From Pseudomonas parafulva (GTDB lineage Bacteria; Pseudomonadota; Gammaproteobacteria; Pseudomonadales; Pseudomonadaceae): 64,000 nucleotides of DNA. Both the position numbers and the translations under genes were made by a program. The stretch lies in assembly GCF_002021815.1 (NCBI RefSeq), contig NZ_CP019952.1:1643001-1707000 (forward strand). The letters are read 5' to 3'. Below, one piece after another: positions 43,640 to 53,600 of the stretch. The stretch's first letter is position 1, and each line of letters starts with the position of its first letter. Under the pieces are notes generated by a model. That model worked only from the letters and a program-made list of their open reading frames with translations. It was not told the DNA's origin and did no database searches.

Positions 43640-43691
43640 GAATACACCGGGTAAAGGGCGCGGATGCTAAGCCGCTTGCGGTTCGGCCTTA

Positions 43692-43705
43692 TTGATCTGA
43701 ATCAA
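43692..43705. promoter_or_regulatory. perfect Anr/FNR box between trhP and AI-2E transporter gene
   Basis: TTGATCTGAATCAA is an exact TTGAT-N4-ATCAA palindrome. On the minus strand, TAGCAT (43669-43664) places the trhP start site near 43657 and the box centre at about -41. On the plus strand the box is 73 bp before the ATG at 43772, so it could also affect that gene. Confidence 0.75.
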
Positions 43706-43771
43706 GGGGCAGGTGGCACTTTTACCCCAGCGCCACGCACTAATACCCCAGAACCCATCCGAGGACCGGAA

Positions 43772-44836
43772 ATGAACGAAACTGCTTTGCAGAACAAGGC
43801 GCTGGCGGTGCTCCTGGCACTGGTGACCGTTGCCTTCGTCTGGATTTTGCTGCCTTACTACGGCGCCATCTTCTGGGCAGTAATCCTGGGCATCCTGTTC
43901 GCGCCGTTGCAACGCAACCTGCTCATGCGCTTCGGGCGCCGCCGCAACGTGGCCGCTGCCGTGACCACGCTGATCTGCTTACTGGTGGCGGTATTGCCGG
44001 TGATCATCATCAGCGGCCTGCTGGTGCAGGAGGGGGCAACGCTGTATCAACGCATTCAGAGCGGCCAGCTGGACATCGCAGGGTATGTTGAGCGGGGCAA
44101 GGACATGCTGCCAACGTTTGCCCAGAACGCGCTGGATAACCTGGGCATGGGCAACCTGGAAGCCCTGCGTGACAAGATCACCACCTGGGCCTCCCAAGGC
44201 AGCCAGGTCCTGGCTACCCAGGCCTTCAGCTTTGGCCAGGGCACATTCGATTTCGTGGTGGGCTTCGGCATCATGATGTACCTGCTGTTCTTCTTCCTGC
44301 GCGAAGGTGCCGAGGTGGTGCGCAAGGTGCGCATGGCCGTGCCACTGCCTGAACACCAGAAGCGCCGCCTGCAGTTGAAGTTCAAGCGTGTGGTGCGTGC
44401 CACGGTCAAGGGCAACGTGCTAGTGGCCATCACTCAAGGAGCGCTGGGCGGCTTGATTTTCTGGATACTGGGGATCCCCAGCGCGCTGGTCTGGGCGGTG
44501 ATGATGGCGTTCCTTTCGCTGCTGCCCGCCGTTGGTGCAGGCATCGTCTGGGGGCCGGTGGCGATCTACTTCCTGATGACCGGGGCGATCTTGCAAGGTG
44601 TGATCCTGACCGCATTTGGCGTGCTGGTGATCGGCCTTGTCGACAACGTGCTTAGGCCTATTCTGGTCGGCAAGGATACCCGTATGCCAGATTACCTGAT
44701 CCTGGTCTCCACCTTGGGCGGCCTGTCGGTATTCGGTCTTAACGGTTTCGTTATTGGCCCGCTGATCGCAGCACTGTTCATTTCCAGTTGGGCGATTTTT
44801 GCCTCGAGCAAGCCTCGGGTTCAACTTCCGCAATGA
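43772..44836 (+). CDS. AI-2E family transporter (PerM-like membrane protein)
   Basis: A 354-residue polytopic protein of the AI-2E/PerM family. Start MNETALQNKALAVLLALVTV follows GAGG by about seven bases; the longer frame upstream is not family-like. Hydrophobic segments occur at about 12-50, 58-85, 150-180, 210-265 and 280-330. The C-terminal signature LVDNVLRPILVGKDTRMPDY is highly characteristic. Despite the name, few members transport AI-2; most have unknown cargo, and some are Na+/H+ antiporter-like. Confidence 0.92.
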   Translation: MNETALQNKALAVLLALVTVAFVWILLPYYGAIFWAVILGILFAPLQRNLLMRFGRRRNVAAAVTTLICLLVAVLPVIIISGLLVQEGATLYQRIQSGQLDIAGYVERGKDMLPTFAQNALDNLGMGNLEALRDKITTWASQGSQVLATQAFSFGQGTFDFVVGFGIMMYLLFFFLREGAEVVRKVRMAVPLPEHQKRRLQLKFKRVVRATVKGNVLVAITQGALGGLIFWILGIPSALVWAVMMAFLSLLPAVGAGIVWGPVAIYFLMTGAILQGVILTAFGVLVIGLVDNVLRPILVGKDTRMPDYLILVSTLGGLSVFGLNGFVIGPLIAALFISSWAIFASSKPRVQLPQ

Positions 44837-45000
44837 CTCGCCAGGGGCTCGGCCGTCGCAAAGAAGGGATTGGCCCTGGCGGTCACCCCTGAAAAGCTGG
44901 GTCAAGGCGGGCGCAAGGCAGGATTCCCACTGGCTGACTTCCAACTGCTTTAATCTCGAAAACTCGGCAAAGGTGCGGTGTAGTCACCTACCTGGAGCCG

Positions 45001-48000
45001 ATGATGGTCAGCCTCGTTACGCCCTCAAACCATACCGATAGTTTTATTGACAAACAGCTTCCTTCCTGGCTGCACGCAGCCTCTTTAGAGCAGATACAGA
45101 GTCTACGCAAGCGCGTAGAGGAAAATCGCTGGGTCGAGCAGCGGCTGGAAGCCATGTTCAAGCGCCTGCTTTCCCCAGATTCGTTCGCGCGCCAGACGCT
45201 GACCACAGCGATAAAGCAGAAGCTCGGAGTATCTGTTGAGCTAGCCCATACCCTCTGGCGTGAGCGCCTCGACTACTACAGCATGCTTGGTGGTGAAGGG
45301 CTTCGTGACCATTACACGTTTCATCCGGCCATCACCCATCTGATGCAGAATTTTCCGGCCGGATCGAGCTTCGATGCGCGCAGCGGCATCATCTCGGGGG
45401 CACATGGGATGTCACCCAATGCGCCGCTCCTGGTAGACAGCGCGAAATTGGCGGGGGTTTGCCGTTCGGTGGATACAGGCAAGCGCTACCAAGCCTACCT
45501 GCAGACCTTCTTCGACGATGCCGCCGTAACGCTCCTTGCTCAGAGTGTGCGCAAAAGGGTTGCGCTTGCTATGGAGCTTGCAGGGATACGGGGGGAGGTC
45601 CCTGAGTCGGATGTCACCAGCTTCGAATACACCCTGGGAGAGGTGCCAGTACCCGATCCGCGGCATCCCACGGTCGTACCCAAGCATCTTCATGTGCTTG
45701 GGCACGCCATGGTCGGAGGGCTGATCTTCGAGCGCTCGAATGACTCGTCGGGCGGCTCGGCGGATCCTGCTGGAGGGGTCTTGCTCTATCTCCCTCACCA
45801 ACCTTTGCGACAGTTCGCGAACTTGACAAGTCTCAACGCCCACTTGGCGAGCTTGTTCAGGCAACCTGAGCACGCATCTTGCCTGCTGGGCCAGGTCGCG
45901 GCCGACGCTCGGATAGCGTTTCAGGCAGCACTGAAAAAACGTCTGAGCGACGCCGTGCCCGATCTTGAAGTGACAGGCAAGGTCGCCCGTGCCTTGCTTT
46001 TTCCGGAGATGGCCGAGTTGCAAGTGGCCCGTATCAAGGCAGACGCCCGTTTTCTTCTGGTGCCGGTTGCAGACGTGGATCGGCTGCAAAGGCTTGAGCG
46101 GCTGCGCACGCTCGAGCAAGTCGGGCTGAACCTGACTCAAATGGCAGCATTGTTCGTACCTCAATTGGGGGCGCTGATGCTGGCCGCTACGGTGACCGAG
46201 GTGCTGAGTGAAGTCATGGCCGCGGTACACGACTGGTCACGGGGCCATCAGCATGAAGCGCTGGAGCATGTGCTGGGCGTGGCTGAAACGGTAGCCGTCA
46301 CTGCGCTGATGGCAACGGGTGGTGAGGCCGTGGCACGCGGCTTCAAGCGCAGTGCTTTTGTTGATGAGATGATGCCGGTCGAACAGGAGGATGGCGCTTC
46401 TCGATTATGGGCTGAAGACCTCAAGCCCTACCGGGCGGTAGGAGTGCCTCGCCAAGCCATGCGTGGTCGGGATGGGCTGTTTAGGCACGGCGACACTCAC
46501 TGGTGGCTTCACGAGGGCAACTATTACGAAGTCAGCCGCAAAACCGAGTCCCACCCCTGGCGCTTGGTGCGCAACGACGGTAAGCCAGGGTTCGCGCCGG
46601 CGCTAAGCTGGAACGGCGAGCAGGGCTGGCGTCTGAAATGGCAGCGGCCGCAAATGTGGGAGGGCGAGCGAGCCTTGTTGGGGCATCTATGGCCCGTACC
46701 TGTCGAGCTGGACTCGGCACGCCTGACGCAGATACTCAACGTGGCTGATGTGGATCAGACCTCGTTACGTCGGCTGGTGGGTGAACAACGGGCGCTGCCT
46801 GTCAGCTTGCGCGACACGCTGGAGCGTTTCGAGGCCGACGCGCGAATCGACAGCTTCTTTGCCACATTCACGGACGATCACGGTAGCGGTGACCCACGTC
46901 TATTGCAGTGGTGCGTCGGTGCGTTGACCGAGCCTCAGCGTGAACCTTCGTCATTAACCGCATCGATGCTCGCGCATGCACCCACCCTGCGCCAGGGGCT
47001 GATGAGCCACCTGACGGACGAACTTGTCCTCTCTCCTGAAGCCGCGGCAATCAGACGTGTTTTTCCTGGCTTGCCTGCGCGCTATGCCGAAGATGTGATA
47101 GCCAATGCTTCTGCTGACCAGCGCCAACGACTACTCGAGCGCGGTCGTATTGATCTGGCACTTGCCGAAAAGGCACGCCTGGCATTGCAGGAGGCTCGCG
47201 CCTGTCGTGCATTGCAGAGCCTGTATCTGAACAATGCTTATCACCCTGATATGCCGTCGCTGGTCTTCGGGCTGCTGCGAACGGAGCCCGCATGGCCGTT
47301 GGCTTGCAATGTTCAGATTCGTGAGTCTTCCCCCACCGGGCGGGTGATGGCTGAGCTGTACCCGGTCAACGATTCTGCACAGGTGAAGATGCTAGTTTGG
47401 AAGCAAGGACAGGTGTCGCTCTACGAGCATGGCCAATTGTCTTCAGACAGCCTTTCAGGGCCTGGCGGGCTTTTGGAAAGGCTCTGGCAGCTTTTACCTG
47501 AAGCCGAGCTTGAGCGGTTTGGCTGGTCAGGGCCCAATGGCGTACAACAGATGCGGGCAAGCTTGCAGTCGAGACTACCGGCACGCAGGGAGGCTGTGCA
47601 GGAACTGATGGGCATGCAGGTGCACCAACCCACTTTCCGAGCTCCAGCGCGCCTGGCTGACCGGCGTTTCGGTTACCTGTTGAGTGGTCGCGCCAGCGCG
47701 AATCACTTGGCTGAACGCACGCTCCAGGACCGCGTCCGTAGCCTTTTTCCTGGGTTCAGCGCGCAGAATCTGGAGCGGTTCCTGCAAGTGCTCCAAGAGC
47801 AGCCTGGTTCGCCTTTCACGGTTCTGCTTGAGCTCGAGAACGATTATTCGCGCCTGGATCTGACGTTGGAGCAATGGACAGCACAACCTGCAGCTGCAGC
47901 AGATGTAGCGCTGCGGCGAACGGTCGCGGACGAGCTACGGCGCTGCTGGCGCTTTCAGGGGTACGCGGGCAGACGTCATGCCAATGGGGATCAAGGCATG

Positions 48001-49476
48001 GCGCTGTCGCTATCGGGGATCGGTGTTGGCGAGCTGCCCGACTTGAGCGCGGCGCAAGGTTTCAGCCACGTCAGCGAGCTCTCTCTGGTCAACATGCGCC
48101 TTACCGATCTTCCCGGAGAGTTTCTCGCACCGTTTCGAGGCATCTTGACCTTGAATCTGGACAACAACGCGCTGACTCAACTTCCTCAGGGGCTGTCTCA
48201 GTTGCGTGAGTTGACCGAACTGACCCTTTCACAAAACAGTTTGAGCATCGGCGATGCTGGTTTCCGGTTGCTGGCCGGCATCCCGAGGTTGAGCGTTCTT
48301 GACTTGAGCGATAACACCATCGGCGCCATCCCGATCGAGATGAACCGACTACCCCGGCTACGCCAACTTGGTCTGCGCAGAACAGGCTTGACCCAAGTTC
48401 CGACTCACCTCGATCAAGCGGTTTCGCTGGAGTATGTGGATCTGCGTGACAACCATATCGCTGAGTTGCCGCTGAGCTTGAGAGCCCAGCGCACTCGCTG
48501 GCGTAACCGATTGGCACTGGTCGGCAATCCGCTCCCTGCGCTCTACCGCGATCTGTGGATCGACGCCAGCCGCACTTCTGCAAGCGATAGCAGCCCAGAC
48601 GGCGACGCCTACCACTTCAACCAGTGGCTCGAGCGTCTGGACCCGACGCAACGCGCCTCTCGTACCGCTCAGTGGAACCGTTTACTGAACGAGTCGGGTA
48701 GCGAAGACTTCTTCAGGCTCGTCGGCGAACTGACCGACACCAGTGATTTTCGCCTGGCCAGAGATGACCTTGAGGCTAGGCTGTGGGCCCTGATGGACAG
48801 GATTGAAAGCAATACAGCCCTTCGGGAGCTTATGTTCACCCTGGCCAGTGAACCTCGAACGTGCGTGGACAGTGTCATATCCAGTTTCGGCTGGCTGGAG
48901 ACCAGATTGCTCAGCGCCTCGCTTGAGGCCGGAGCTGGCGATCAAGCAGAAGGCCAATTATTGAACTTGGCGCGAAGGTTCTTTCGTCTGGACCGGGTGG
49001 AGGCCTATGCGCGACGGGACATGAGCAGCCGCGGGGCCAGTGGCTCGGAGGTCGATCAGGTCGAAGTCAGCCTGGCATACAGAGTGGGGCTGGCGAGCAC
49101 ACTTGAGCTGCCAGGCCAGCCAATCACCATGCAGTTCAGGACCATTGCAGGTGTGACGGAGCAACACCTGGCAGAGGCCGAAGCCGCAGTTCGCGAGGCC
49201 GAGGCCAGCGATGAACTGGCCGTTGACATCAGTGAGCGCGGCTTCTGGTTCGAATATCTGCAACGGCAACATCAAGCCATGTTTGAACAGGTGCGCGAGC
49301 CGTTCGTGCAACAAATGGAAGCGCTCTACGAAGGGCGTGAAAGCCTCACGGATGCCGACTACGATGCCCAGGCCAGATCGATTGCCAAGGCCAGTGATGA
49401 GGCAGTCAAAGCCAAGGCGCTTGAACTGACGCGTCAATCCTTGGCGCGGGAGGGTGGGCAACCGCAAGAGCAATAG
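45001..49476 (+). CDS. NEL-type E3 ubiquitin-ligase effector-like protein (DUF6543-LRR-NEL), copy 1
   Basis: A 1,491-residue protein. The N-terminal ~950 residues match the dermonecrotic-toxin-like DUF6543 region, with hydrophobic stretch LTQMAALFVPQLGALMLAAT and DWSRGHQHEALEHVLGVAE (about 411-429). A leucine-rich-repeat block spans about 1000-1165 (LTLNLDNNALTQLPQGLSQL, LSVLDLSDNTIGAIPIEMNR). The C-terminal NEL domain has the catalytic motif Cys1288-Val-Asp1290 (PRTCVDSV) and the typical VSLAYRVGLASTLELPGQP. NEL enzymes (IpaH, SspH) are bacterial E3 ligases delivered into host cells. No signal peptide or T3SS gene is present in this window. ATG at 45001 follows GGAG. An 84%-type paralogy is not claimed, but a clear paralogue lies at 50642. 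Confidence 0.85.
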   Translation: MMVSLVTPSNHTDSFIDKQLPSWLHAASLEQIQSLRKRVEENRWVEQRLEAMFKRLLSPDSFARQTLTTAIKQKLGVSVELAHTLWRERLDYYSMLGGEGLRDHYTFHPAITHLMQNFPAGSSFDARSGIISGAHGMSPNAPLLVDSAKLAGVCRSVDTGKRYQAYLQTFFDDAAVTLLAQSVRKRVALAMELAGIRGEVPESDVTSFEYTLGEVPVPDPRHPTVVPKHLHVLGHAMVGGLIFERSNDSSGGSADPAGGVLLYLPHQPLRQFANLTSLNAHLASLFRQPEHASCLLGQVAADARIAFQAALKKRLSDAVPDLEVTGKVARALLFPEMAELQVARIKADARFLLVPVADVDRLQRLERLRTLEQVGLNLTQMAALFVPQLGALMLAATVTEVLSEVMAAVHDWSRGHQHEALEHVLGVAETVAVTALMATGGEAVARGFKRSAFVDEMMPVEQEDGASRLWAEDLKPYRAVGVPRQAMRGRDGLFRHGDTHWWLHEGNYYEVSRKTESHPWRLVRNDGKPGFAPALSWNGEQGWRLKWQRPQMWEGERALLGHLWPVPVELDSARLTQILNVADVDQTSLRRLVGEQRALPVSLRDTLERFEADARIDSFFATFTDDHGSGDPRLLQWCVGALTEPQREPSSLTASMLAHAPTLRQGLMSHLTDELVLSPEAAAIRRVFPGLPARYAEDVIANASADQRQRLLERGRIDLALAEKARLALQEARACRALQSLYLNNAYHPDMPSLVFGLLRTEPAWPLACNVQIRESSPTGRVMAELYPVNDSAQVKMLVWKQGQVSLYEHGQLSSDSLSGPGGLLERLWQLLPEAELERFGWSGPNGVQQMRASLQSRLPARREAVQELMGMQVHQPTFRAPARLADRRFGYLLSGRASANHLAERTLQDRVRSLFPGFSAQNLERFLQVLQEQPGSPFTVLLELENDYSRLDLTLEQWTAQPAAAADVALRRTVADELRRCWRFQGYAGRRHANGDQGMALSLSGIGVGELPDLSAAQGFSHVSELSLVNMRLTDLPGEFLAPFRGILTLNLDNNALTQLPQGLSQLRELTELTLSQNSLSIGDAGFRLLAGIPRLSVLDLSDNTIGAIPIEMNRLPRLRQLGLRRTGLTQVPTHLDQAVSLEYVDLRDNHIAELPLSLRAQRTRWRNRLALVGNPLPALYRDLWIDASRTSASDSSPDGDAYHFNQWLERLDPTQRASRTAQWNRLLNESGSEDFFRLVGELTDTSDFRLARDDLEARLWALMDRIESNTALRELMFTLASEPRTCVDSVISSFGWLETRLLSASLEAGAGDQAEGQLLNLARRFFRLDRVEAYARRDMSSRGASGSEVDQVEVSLAYRVGLASTLELPGQPITMQFRTIAGVTEQHLAEAEAAVREAEASDELAVDISERGFWFEYLQRQHQAMFEQVREPFVQQMEALYEGRESLTDADYDAQARSIAKASDEAVKAKALELTRQSLAREGGQPQEQ

Positions 49477-49542
49477 CCATGAAGGCTAGCGTTTTTGTCC
49501 AGTGGTCCTAAGATGGCTGCATTCGAGCAAACTGGGCCGCCA

Positions 49543-50565
49543 ATGAGCGACAAGGACACTATCTCCATCGAATTGGTACGCGAGGCGTTGTTGCAGGCTT
49601 GTCCTCAAGCAGGCCACGCGCCTCTGGTGCTACGCAAGGCAGGCATCGAGCCGCACCTGCTTTCGCTGCCAGGTGCGCGTGTGCCGGCAACTGCTTACGC
49701 GCGCCTCTGGCGCCTGCTGGCGCGGCGCTGCAACGATGAGTTCTTTGCCATGGACCCGCGCGGGCTACGCAGCGGCAGCCTGGCATTTCTCTGCCGTGCC
49801 AGCAGGGGGCAACCAACGGTCGGGGCAGGCATCGAAACCGCACTGGCTTTCCTGTCGTTGACCCTGGATTATCTACAGCCTCACTTGATTCGCCAGCAAA
49901 GCCTGGCCGAGATCGTCATCGTCGAGCCCACTGATGAGCCTCGACGAGCCTTCACCTACTTCACATTCTGGATGATCGTCCATGGTGTGGCGTGTTGGCT
50001 GGCAGGGCGTCGCATTCCGATTCTGGCCATCGAATTGCGCTGTACCGAACCTGCATTCTGCGATGACTACCGTGTCATGTTTTCGGAAAACCTACAGTTC
50101 TCTCGACCGCGCACCCGTATGATCCTGGCCGCCGATTGCTTCGATCAGCCCATCCGGCGCAGCGATGACGAGCTGCACCGTTTCCTGGCCCAGGCGCCTG
50201 CCAACATCCTGGTCAAGTATCGAGATCCCGACAGCCTCGCTCGACGCATTCGACGCGAGCTGAGTGAGCAAGACCCAGCGTCGTGGCCCGATGCGAATGG
50301 GCTCGCCCGCCGGTTATGCCTGTCGGCTTCCACGCTGCGGCGCAGGTTGGCAGAGGAGGGGCATAGCTATCAGGCCCTCAAGGACAGCGTGCGGCGCCAA
50401 TTGGCTATCAGCTGGTTGGCGCAGGAGCAGGTTGGGATGCTGGAAATCGCAGCGCGTTTGGGCTTTGCCGACAGCAGTTCGTTCTACAAGGCCTTCCGCA
50501 AGTGGTTTGGCTGCAATCCGGGTCACTACCGAACGTTGGTCCTGGGTGCAGGGAAGGTCGATTAG
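49543..50565 (+). CDS. AraC-family transcriptional regulator (arabinose-binding-like N-terminus)
   Basis: A 340-residue AraC-type activator of the OruR/ArgR-like 'arabinose-binding domain' group. The N-terminal sensor (SIELVREALLQACPQAGHAP, FFAMDPRGLRSGSLAFLCRA) precedes a C-terminal HTH pair: GLARRLCLSASTLRRRLAEE and GMLEIAARLGFADSSSFYKA followed by FRKWFGCNPGHYR. ATG at 49543 is preferred; ATG at 49513 and TTG at 49495 are alternatives. It sits between the two NEL-type genes. Homologues usually activate an adjacent acyl-CoA oxidation operon, here at 55249, now separated from it by a 4.5-kb NEL gene. Confidence 0.88.
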   Translation: MSDKDTISIELVREALLQACPQAGHAPLVLRKAGIEPHLLSLPGARVPATAYARLWRLLARRCNDEFFAMDPRGLRSGSLAFLCRASRGQPTVGAGIETALAFLSLTLDYLQPHLIRQQSLAEIVIVEPTDEPRRAFTYFTFWMIVHGVACWLAGRRIPILAIELRCTEPAFCDDYRVMFSENLQFSRPRTRMILAADCFDQPIRRSDDELHRFLAQAPANILVKYRDPDSLARRIRRELSEQDPASWPDANGLARRLCLSASTLRRRLAEEGHSYQALKDSVRRQLAISWLAQEQVGMLEIAARLGFADSSSFYKAFRKWFGCNPGHYRTLVLGAGKVD

Positions 50566-50641
50566 GTCGGGTTTCCGTCTGCCACTCGCTGAGCGCCCAT
50601 CACACAGTCCAGGTTGAATCAGCATCGACAGGACCTACACG

Positions 50642-53600
50642 ATGTCAGCTTCCCTCACGACTGCTTCCGGCTTCAATGCGTCCTCTGCCAAGGTCGCAAG
50701 CGCTACCCATGACTTCATAGCCGCGCGCCTGCCTGAGTGGCTCAAGCGCGCTTCTCCCGCTCAGCTCAACCGGCTGCGTGACCGCTTCAAAGCGCACCAG
50801 GCCAGCCAGGAACGCGTGCGCGCCTCTACGCGGCGGTTGATTCCACTGCAAAGCTTCGCTGAGTTGCATATGCAGAGGCTGGTTGCAGATCTGCCGGGCA
50901 GCCCGGCCCTGGATGCGCTGCAGTGGCGGGAGATACGGCGCAATTTCAAAGTCCCGCAAGGCACCGGCCTCCCGATCGATGAGGTAATCGAGTTGAGAGA
51001 GCCTGCCGTTTTGCGCCTGATGCAGAATTTTCACGAGCAGGCTAGCTTCTACCTGGGCACTGGTCTGGTGAATACAGGTGAAGACAGCTTGCTCACCGCA
51101 GACATCGATGCCCTGGTGCAGGCATGCCGGGACCTGAATGCTGGCGGGCGCTATCAGAAGCTCTTGTCGCAGGTGTTCACCGACGACACCTGCAACGCAC
51201 TGATTGCAGACAAGCGAGCGGCGCTTGAGTTAGCTACCGAAGTGGCAGCACTGCGCGGCGATCTGACGGCTGGACAACAGATTGCGTTGGCGGGCTTGGC
51301 GAGCGATGAGGTCGATCACGGCGAGCTGCGTGCCTACCCAGGCTTGCTGAGCATGCTGGGGCATACCCTGTGCGATGTCGTGCTCGTCCAGTTGCGCGAT
51401 GAGCACGGTACGGATCGAGGGAGCATACTCTACAGGCCCAGCGATCCTGGCCAGGCATTGCGCCATTTCACGTCCATCCAGGAAATGAACGCCGTGCTCG
51501 CGACCGCTCTGCAGAAAGAGAATTACCGGGCTTACTTCAGTCAGTTGGTCTCTGTGGAGGGGCGCGCTTCCTTTCTCGATACATTGAACAAGCGCTTGAG
51601 CGACCCCGTGCCTGACCTGTCGCTTGAAGGCGTCACAGGAACGGAGGATATTTTCTCAAGGCTGGTCGACCAGCAGGTTCAGCGAATCAAGGACGACGCG
51701 CGTCTGTTGTTGGTGCCAACCGCGCAGGTGGACCGACACGCTTCTGAAGTGCGACGCAACCAGTGGCGCTCGTTGGGTTGGAATCTGGTCAATCTGGCTG
51801 GACTTTTCATACCTGTGATGGGCGCAATGCTGCTTGGACAATTGGTAGTGCAAACGCTTTCGGAAGTCTTCGAGGGCGCAGCGGACTGGCATCACGGTCA
51901 TCAGCACGAAGCTCTGGAGCACATGCTTGGTGTGGCCGAGACGATAGCAGTGACTGCCGTTATCGGCGCCGGAGCCAACATACTGGCCAGGGGATATGCA
52001 ACCACTGATTTTGTAGAAGGACTGGAACCGGTGCGCGGGTTCGATGGGAAGTCGCGGCTATGGGCCAACGACCTCAAGGTCTACGCCAGCTTGCCGGAGG
52101 ACCCACAACTTGGGAGCGACGGTTTGTACAGGGACTGGGGGCGAGCGTTCTTCCGTAGTGGCAAACGCTATTTCCAGGCGCATCGCCCTGATCCTAGTGG
52201 GCCATGGCGCTTGCGTCATGCTCAGCGTCCGGAAGGCTTCGGGCCTGTTCTCGAACACTTTGGCGAGCGAAGCTGGCGGTTGAACGATGGTCGACCACTG
52301 GAAGCGGATCAGCCCGATCTCATGCTCGAACAGCTTTGGCCTCAGGCAAGACCGCTCACTCACCAGCAGGCGAGCAAAGTGTTACAGGCCGCCGGAATCG
52401 ATGTTGCCGCGCTACGGGGTTTACTGGTAGAGGCGCGGGACATTCCAGCCAGTCTGCGTGACAGCCTGGAGCGTTTCGAAGCCGATGCGCGTGTCAGCAG
52501 GTTTTTTACAACCCTGCAAGCTGGTGCAAGCCCACGAAACGAAGAAGCGTTGATGCAGTGGTGCCTGGAGCAAACCGTTGCTGGTGGAGGGTCGCAGTTG
52601 CATGAGCGCCTTCTTGAAGATGCAGGTCGCTTACGCGGGCTCATGTTCAAGCACCTCTGCCAGATACCGAAGGGCGATGATCCATTGTCCTCAGTCATCA
52701 GATCCGACATGCCAGGTCTGCCCGAGCGTTATGTCCAAGCTCTGGCCGCTGACATTGGGCGAACCGAGCGTGATCTTGCCCTGAGCACGGGAAAACTGCC
52801 ATTGCGTTGCCTGTGCCAGGGTGCGTCGTTGCTGCGTGTTGCCAGGCTGACCCGGGCCATGTGCGGTGTGTACCTGCCCAACGCTTACTGCGATGAAGCG
52901 GGCGAACTCGCATTGGCCCTGCTGCAGCGATTGGACGCATGGCCGGCCTTGCACATAGAGCTCTGGACAGACGGCCCGGGTGCACGCCGGATTGCGACGA
53001 TAGGTGATCAGTCGCCGGATGCAAATCTGATCAAAATCGTTCACAAGGAGGGGCGTTTCCGGGCCATCGAAGAGGCAAGTGTAGGCTATGGAGCTTTGAT
53101 AGACGAGTCGCACGACTTCTACCAGACGCTACTCGCATTGCTGGAGCCTGCCCAGCGCACAGCGCTTGATCTGGATGGCGACCACGCTGCCGCGACCTTG
53201 CGTGATCGCCTCATTGCACAGATGCCTGAAACGCACGCCGAGGTCGAACAACTACTCGGCTGGCCTGGAAAGGATCGTTGGTTCAATCCAGGCCGACGTA
53301 TGCCCGACGGTCGCGTAGGCTACCCACTCAGCGGTCGTCCGGCTCTAAGGCGTAGCCCCGACAGCCTGCTAAGGAACCGTTTGCGCAATCTGTACCCTGG
53401 CCTGGATGAAAGTGCAATCGACAACCGCTTAGCGCGTTTGCTTGAGGGCCCTCATGCTCCCTATGACGCCTTGTTGGAGCTGGAAGAGGACCATGCTGAT
53501 CTCGAACGACACCTGAGCCGCTGGACAGACTTCGAGTCCAATCCGGCCCGTCAGCGGGTCCGTCGGCAGGTCGCCGACCAGATCCGCCGGGCCTGGCGAC

